Of a stretch of 64,000 bases of DNA, positions 61,248-64,000 are shown in pieces. Source of the DNA: a virus; IMG/VR virus record IMGVR_UViG_3300047551_000431, positions 27,481-91,480 of that record; one strand, written 5' to 3'. Each line of letters begins with the position of its first letter. The stretch's first letter is position 1. Made by a program: the position numbers and the translations under genes. Under the pieces are notes generated by a model. It made no database searches. It had not been told where the DNA came from and saw only the letters and a list, made by a program, of their open reading frames with translations.

Positions 61248-61286
61248 CGGCACCTTGTGGAAACACAGGGTGCTTTTTTTCTTTTA
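61248..61286 (+). terminator. Strong terminator after early gene 9
   Basis: GCACCTTGTG pairs with CACAGGGTGC around a GAAA tetraloop, followed by TTTTTTTCTTTT. Confidence 0.93.
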
Positions 61287-61378
61287 AAGTGCGATTTGTC
61301 CATCGGTGAAACACCCGTAAAATAAGGAAAAACCGTTTTTCAGTGCGGTGATAACACCGTCCTCGTGCTACTACTCGG
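61287..61378 (+). other. Structured gap between early genes 9 and 10
   Basis: No ORF of note. It contains CGGTG-AAA-CACCCG and CGGTG-ATAA-CACCG hairpins and a degenerate box (GGAAAAACCG at 61325). Possibly a decayed cassette or a small RNA. Confidence 0.4.
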
Positions 61379-61390
61379 AAAAACCCTAAT
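61379..61390 (+). promoter_or_regulatory. Early box 10 (AAAAACCCTAAT)
   Basis: Exact consensus, 19 bases before the ATG at 61410. Confidence 0.8.
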
Positions 61391-61409
61391 GAACTTAATT
61401 CTATACACT

Positions 61410-61682
61410 ATGAATAATATCATAAACGAGATGATTGCTACGGGAGTAGCGACGCTCACAGAGAAAATCGCGTTCTACGAGAAAACAATTAAGGAATCTG
61501 AAACAGGATTAATTAAGAAAGTACTCGGCGAACCTACGGACAACTATACGATTGAATCACACCTAAAAGGTTTGGTGACAATGCGTGGTATGGTTGTAGA
61601 ATTGCACCGTGCTCTTGCGGAACTGCAACCGAAATCCGTAAAGAGTCTAAAGCGCGCAAAGCGTGGAAGACCTCGCAAATAG
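61410..61682 (+). CDS. Coiled-coil protein with C-terminal AT-hook, 90 aa
   Basis: The body is a helical coiled coil (ATLTEKIAFYEKTIKESETG, then SHLKGLVTMRGMVVELHRAL). The C-terminus is KSLKRAKRGRPRK, in which RGRP is the AT-hook core that binds the minor groove of AT-rich DNA. This suggests an early DNA-binding protein, perhaps acting on the AT-rich host or phage genome. The ATG after the box is used, not 61365. Confidence 0.72.
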   Translation: MNNIINEMIATGVATLTEKIAFYEKTIKESETGLIKKVLGEPTDNYTIESHLKGLVTMRGMVVELHRALAELQPKSVKSLKRAKRGRPRK

Positions 61683-61687
61683 TGTGT

Positions 61688-61708
61688 AGCACCCTGTAAC
61701 GGGGTGCT
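61688..61708 (+). terminator. Hairpin after early gene 10
   Basis: AGCACCC pairs with GGGTGCT around TGTAACG. No U-run follows, so termination is weaker or it is a processing or stability element. Confidence 0.55.
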
Positions 61709-61723
61709 CACTCTACCTCAATT

Positions 61724-61735
61724 AAAAACCCTAAT
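61724..61735 (+). promoter_or_regulatory. Early box 11 (AAAAACCCTAAT)
   Basis: Exact consensus, but only 8 bases before the ATG at 61744, shorter than in the other cassettes. Confidence 0.75.
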
Positions 61736-61743
61736 TACTTGCT

Positions 61744-62217
61744 ATGTTTAAATTAAAGTTCAAAAACGAGCGTGTTGTGCGGGATGCACAGGGCGTTCAA
61801 AGTAAGCGTTACTACTACAAGGTAACGGGTATGTCACCTGAACAAGTCGAACAGTATCGTCTTGATTTGGGTACCGACGACGAAGGAAAAGATTGGGCTG
61901 TCATTGAAGACGGTGTTCCAATTTATCGCAGTGAAAAGCGTTTGGGTGAGATTGCTGTTATCAAACGCAGTATGAATCCAAACAAGACCACCAATCGTCA
62001 CTCGTGGTACGCAAAGTGCAATCGCGAAATCTTAACAGATTTGTTAAGCGAGAACAGTGCTATTGGTTCCACGGGATTTGCGCAATTTGCGTATCAGGAC
62101 TTTTTGGAACAATCCAAAGTCTTAATGCGTGAGATGATTGCAAAGGGTACTGTTGGTGAGTCGGAGACGGAGTCCGAGAAGGAAACCGAGAGTGAGAAGA
62201 GTGTGGACGATTTGTAA
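61744..62217 (+). CDS. Possible ssDNA-binding-like protein with acidic tail, 157 aa
   Basis: An N-terminal beta-rich domain (FKLKFKNERVVRDAQGVQSK, then RYYYKVTGMSPEQVEQYRLD) is followed by a basic stretch and a highly acidic Ser/Glu tail (SETESEKETESEKSVDDL). This domain-plus-acidic-tail plan is typical of phage single-strand DNA-binding proteins. It shares the VDDL end and a YYYKVTG/YYVVDAT region with the 162-residue gene. Function is inference; no OB-fold signature is certain. Confidence 0.6.
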   Translation: MFKLKFKNERVVRDAQGVQSKRYYYKVTGMSPEQVEQYRLDLGTDDEGKDWAVIEDGVPIYRSEKRLGEIAVIKRSMNPNKTTNRHSWYAKCNREILTDLLSENSAIGSTGFAQFAYQDFLEQSKVLMREMIAKGTVGESETESEKETESEKSVDDL

Positions 62218-62251
62218 AAGTGAGAGCGCCCCTTCGGGGGTGCTCACTTTT
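62216..62251 (+). terminator. Terminator of early gene 11
   Basis: AAAGTGAG plus CGCCCC pairs with GGGGTG plus CTCACTTT, one bulged base, UUCG loop, then TTTT. The stop TAA overlaps the left arm. Confidence 0.9.
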
Positions 62252-62294
62252 AAAATCTAAAACTGATTCTATGTGTTATGTTTTTAAATAGTCC

Positions 62295-62303
62295 GACCCT
62301 AAT
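62295..62303 (+). promoter_or_regulatory. Degenerate early box (GACCCTAAT)
   Basis: Keeps CCCTAAT but not the A-run, and is followed by no ORF but by an RNA-like fold. It may drive a non-coding RNA. Confidence 0.5.
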
Positions 62304-62317
62304 GGTTTGTGTGGTGT

Positions 62318-62436
62318 GACGAGCATACCGACTATAAGAGAGTTGTAAGGTTGCAGTGTTGGAATAGTACTACTCTGATAGTTAGTTAGTTAGCAAGCTA
62401 GCGTTGCGGGTTGGTTGGTTGTGGTGCTCGTTTTTT
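62318..62436 (+). ncRNA. Candidate structured RNA, three-way junction
   Basis: ACGAGCA at 62319-62325 pairs with TGCTCGT at 62425-62431, followed by TTTTTT. Inside, ACTAT/ATAGT plus AGAGT/ACTCT close one arm (62331-62382) and GCAA/TTGC another (62393-62407). A degenerate early box lies 15 bases upstream. No ORF. Existence as an RNA is inference. Confidence 0.55.
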
Positions 62437-62466
62437 GTGTGGTGTGTTTTGTTTGGAAATAGTTTT

Positions 62467-62473
62467 CCCTAAT
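62467..62473 (+). promoter_or_regulatory. Early core (CCCTAAT) upstream of 162-residue gene
   Basis: The preceding bases are TTTT rather than AAAA. It lies 75 bases before the ATG, with hairpin CTTGT-GC-GTGTC-TAGAC-GATAC-TGT-ACAAG in between. Promoter role is uncertain. Confidence 0.4.
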
Positions 62474-62548
62474 AGACTGCTTGTGCGTGTCTAGACGATA
62501 CTGTACAAGTAAAGTAAACTAATAATTAACAATTTAAAAACTACTGAA

Positions 62549-63037
62549 ATGAAAGCAGTACAGATTAAAGGTCAAGAAATGTACCGTAAGAAAGGTACAG
62601 GTAACGTAGTATGGAAGTACTATGTAGTAGATGCAACCGCAGAAGAGTTGGATGCACTAAAAGCGATTAAGGGTGACTACTATCGCGAAACTTCCGAACC
62701 CGTTATGTATAACGGAAAGTTAATTACGTGTCCTCTATTGTTCGAAAACAATTGGGAAGGTGACGTCATTGACTACAATGTCACCGCTAACAACCGTCTT
62801 GTAATAGATAAGTTGGCAATGTTGAAAGCAGAAAGCATTATGAAGAGTGTCGGTGACGATACTTTGAAGGTTGCGATCGCTAACAAGATTGCAAACGAGT
62901 CTATCGGCGACTTGTTTCAGCGTAGAAGTAGTACCAGTGTAGGTGGTGCAATAGGTAAAACCGAGACTAAAACAGAAGGTTCTGCGACAGAAAACGTAGA
63001 AACTCCTGAACCAGCCGACAATGTTGACGACTTGTAA
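62549..63037 (+). CDS. Possible ssDNA-binding-like protein, 162 aa
   Basis: Begins MKAVQIKGQEMYRKKGTGNV and VWKYYVVDATAEELDALKAI, a region similar in plan to the 157-residue gene. The C-terminus is a Thr/Glu-rich flexible tail ending NVDDL. It is set apart from the compact cassettes by its long leader and by a 24-bp hairpin after its stop. It may be an SSB-type or recombination protein. No family is certain. Confidence 0.6.
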   Translation: MKAVQIKGQEMYRKKGTGNVVWKYYVVDATAEELDALKAIKGDYYRETSEPVMYNGKLITCPLLFENNWEGDVIDYNVTANNRLVIDKLAMLKAESIMKSVGDDTLKVAIANKIANESIGDLFQRRSSTSVGGAIGKTETKTEGSATENVETPEPADNVDDL

Positions 63038-63054
63038 CTGATTGACAGTGAGAG

Positions 63055-63107
63055 TGTTGCAGTGTGTGAGAGTGCCCAACACCTTGGGTATTCTCCACAT
63101 TGTGACA
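63055..63107 (+). other. 24-bp hairpin after the 162-residue gene
   Basis: TGTTGCAGTGTG plus GAGAGTGCCCAA pairs with TTGGGTATTCTC plus CACATTGTGACA (some G-U pairs, one bulged T) around CACC. No U-run follows, so it is more likely an RNase III site, stability element or pre-RNA than a terminator. Confidence 0.75.
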
Positions 63108-63178
63108 ACCCACTAGAAACACACACAAGTACAACGGTTTAGAGTATAGCATTAATTAACTAATTATACTACTCTCTT

Positions 63179-63328
63179 ATGGTTACCTACTACCTCATAC
63201 ACACAGTTACTCGTAAAGTGTTATTTGAGACTCATTGTTCTACTCTTCTCTCTGCTTATATAGAACAGAAGGTAGAGATGCATATGATTCCCCGCGTTTC
63301 TGTAATCATCGACGACTCAACTGATTGA
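63179..63328 (+). CDS. Small protein, 49 aa
   Basis: ATG at 63179-63181 and TGA at 63326-63328 encode VTYYLIHTVTRKVLFETHCS, then AYIEQKVEMHMIPRVSVIID. Beta-helix-beta plan. No early box is present; the upstream bases are AT-rich. No known family. Flanked by long hairpins, so translation is plausible but not certain. Confidence 0.5.
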   Translation: MVTYYLIHTVTRKVLFETHCSTLLSAYIEQKVEMHMIPRVSVIIDDSTD

Positions 63329-63340
63329 TTACCAACATAT

Positions 63341-63408
63341 TAGTCCCAGCAGAGTGTTTTTAATTAAACATAGTGTATAGTTTCGGTTTCTATACTCTGT
63401 TGGGACTA
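63341..63408 (+). ncRNA. Candidate structured RNA A, three-way junction
   Basis: TAGTCCCAGCAGAGT at 63341-63355 pairs with the segment at 63394-63408 over 15 bases (one G-U). Inside are TGTTT/AAACA and GTATAG/CTATAC arms, the latter with a TTTCGGTTT loop. It could instead serve as terminator of the 49-residue gene, but the internal arms are unusual for one. Confidence 0.55.
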
Positions 63409-63415
63409 TCTTTCT

Positions 63416-63502
63416 TGAATTCCCGTAAACCCTCACAACGGTGAGATAATTAACCTAAATAATAACATAGGTATGGTTTGTATCAAATTCTACGGGAATT
63501 CA
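63416..63502 (+). ncRNA. Candidate structured RNA B, cloverleaf-like
   Basis: A 12-bp closing stem (GAATTCCCGTA region with TACGGGAATTC) encloses three arms: CTCAC/GTGAG, ACCTA/TAGGT and GTTTG/CAAAT. This has tRNA-like topology but no T-loop TTCRA, no proper anticodon loop and a 12-bp, not 7-bp, acceptor. A tRNA mimic or other RNA is possible. Confidence 0.55.
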
Positions 63503-63526
63503 TTCATATTGCTATATACTTGTAGC

Positions 63527-63683
63527 AAGAAAGTAAGTAATTGTAGTGTACACGCAGCCTGATAAATAGACACAATGCTGTTGAATAATCGGTAAAACTG
63601 GTGTAAGATGAAATAGGTTATGTACATAAGTGCACATTGTGTACTGTAAAACACGCAGTTCCTATCACTACAATTGCTTTCTT
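63527..63683 (+). ncRNA. Candidate structured RNA C
   Basis: AATTGTAGTG at 63539-63548 pairs with CACTACAATT at 63666-63675, extended by AAGAAAG with CTTTCTT. Inside are GTACA/TGTAC with GTGCAC, and CGGTAAAACT, which recurs in element D. Confidence 0.5.
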
Positions 63684-63694
63684 TACTCTCATCC

Positions 63695-63824
63695 TAGATT
63701 AACTAACCCGGTAAAACTTGCACTGATATGCAGGTAATCCTATACTAGGTAGGTTCTTGATTCCACGGTAGTGACTTCCGTGTAATAAATTAAGACTGTC
63801 ATATGAAATCTATCTTTTTTTTAA
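63695..63824 (+). ncRNA. Candidate structured RNA D, ends in T-run
   Basis: TAGATT at 63695-63700 pairs with AATCTA at 63807-63812, followed by TCTTTTTTTT. Inside are CTTGCA/TGCAGG, CCTA/TAGG and CACGG/CCGTG arms and CGGTAAAACT. The closing stem is only 6 bp, so this is the weaker case. Confidence 0.4.
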
Positions 63825-63828
63825 TTTC

Positions 63829-63948
63829 ACTCTATAACTTTGGTCGGTTATAGGGTAAAAAAATCAGAAATTGCTGCAATTTGTAACCGAAAGGTTACTG
63901 GGCTAAACAGAACTTGACCAACAGTAGGATAATATACTGTTAGTTTTG
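63829..63948 (+). ncRNA. Candidate structured RNA E, three hairpins in a row
   Basis: ACTCTATAAC/GTTATAGGGT, AAATTG-CTG-CAATTT, GTAACC-GAAA-GGTTAC (GNRA loop at 63883-63898), then a 15-pair stem with ACAGAACT/AGTTTTGT and AACAGTA/TACTGTT at 63907-63948. No closing stem seen within the window. Confidence 0.45.
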
Positions 63949-64000
63949 TGATGCCTATTGCAGCCAGTTGAATAGAACTGTAAAATCTATTGGTGTTTAA

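Larger units (their letters stand above)
62252..62548 (+). other. Gap with a candidate ncRNA and long leader
   Basis: No ORF is supported in these 300 bases. It holds a degenerate box (GACCCTAAT at 62295-62303), a foldable RNA ending in T6, and a second CCCTAAT core at 62467-62473 that would give the 162-residue gene a leader of about 75 bases with a short hairpin (CTTGT/ACAAG). Confidence 0.55.
63329..64000. other. Gene-poor block of long inverted repeats
   Basis: The last 670 bases have no supported ORF but at least five separate foldable elements, listed below. Closing stems and small arms are more regular than expected by chance. It probably continues beyond the window. Confidence 0.65.

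Noticed and set aside
58935-61409. Longer starts for early genes (58935, 59234, 59721, 59960, 60272, 60364, 61365)
   Set aside because: They place the box, and often the previous terminator, inside the coding sequence. The ATG after each box gives uniform spacing; the frame from 60272 crosses a terminator and another gene.
58938-61735. CRISPR array
   Set aside because: The repeats are only 12 bases, irregularly spaced at 50-480 bases, and separated by genes.
58938-61735. Telomere-like CCCTAA repeats
   Set aside because: Never tandem; each copy is single and tied to a gene start.
63540-63740. Hammerhead ribozyme core (CTGANGA...GAAA)
   Set aside because: CTGATAA, CTGATAG and CTGATAT occur, but none has the GA of the core or a matching GAAA.
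63341-64000. tRNA gene cluster
   Set aside because: No T-loop TTCRA, no anticodon loop of 7 bases and no 7-bp acceptor with CCA. Only element B has a cloverleaf-like topology.
1-64000. TAG stop-codon reassignment, as in some crAss-like phages
   Set aside because: TAG is used as a normal end of several genes (for example at 4663, 59190 and 59958), and no large gene is interrupted by it.
1-64000. Integrase, repressor or attachment site
   Set aside because: No recombinase motif or tRNA-based att site seen; a lytic lifestyle is more likely, but the rest of the genome is not visible.

Overview
The window looks like 64 kb of a crAss-like podovirus (order Crassvirales) of a Bacteroidetes host. The evidence is the gene set: TerL, portal, HK97-type capsid protein, small ring proteins, a 1702-residue muzzle-type tail protein and a run of very large internal virion proteins, all in the order typical of these phages. 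The DNA is AT-rich, has no Shine-Dalgarno pattern, and carries several TAnnTTTG boxes, the -7 element of Bacteroidetes promoters. TAG, TAA and TGA all act as stops. I see no integrase, no lysogeny module, no CRISPR array and no canonical tRNA.

Bases 1-58606 are one long leftward late region. In transcription order it holds: a tail-fibre cluster (58606-49097); a holin-like protein and small regulatory or accessory genes (49097-47422); a PD-(D/E)XK nuclease, a SET-domain protein and PhoH (47438-44309); TerL, portal, a probable scaffold and the major capsid protein (44319-36067); six tiny basic proteins (34959-33406); a ring protein, a ferritin-like protein and a set of Cys-rich fibre proteins, one with a vWA domain (33406-24213); two more ring proteins and the muzzle (23508-16822); then a three-domain murein hydrolase and four giant internal proteins that run off the left edge (16822-1). 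Many genes overlap by 1-17 bases. Rho-independent terminators break the region at about 48.75, 36.03, 30.79 and 24.16 kb, and two of them are followed at once by a TAnnTTTG box.

Bases 58607-58964 are the divergent gap between the late and early regions. It holds two tandem copies of a 22-base box, each followed by a small CCC-N4-GGG hairpin, and then a GC- and G-run-rich island.

Bases 58965-64000 are a rightward, probably early region with a different architecture. Eleven small genes are arranged as separate cassettes. Each has a near-identical box (AAAAACCCTAAT), usually 15-19 bases before its ATG, and almost every one ends in a hairpin, often with the stop codon in its loop. This reads as one promoter and one terminator per gene, and the box is a good candidate for the promoter of the RNA polymerase that crAss-like virions carry. 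The first two cassettes encode Cys-rich mini-proteins that end in DDDLPF, the protein-binding tail of bacterial SSB. Others encode an AT-hook protein and two proteins with acidic SSB-like tails. From about 62.3 kb to the right edge, coding density collapses. The DNA there is full of long inverted repeats that can fold into multi-branched RNAs. I think this is the least explained part of the window.
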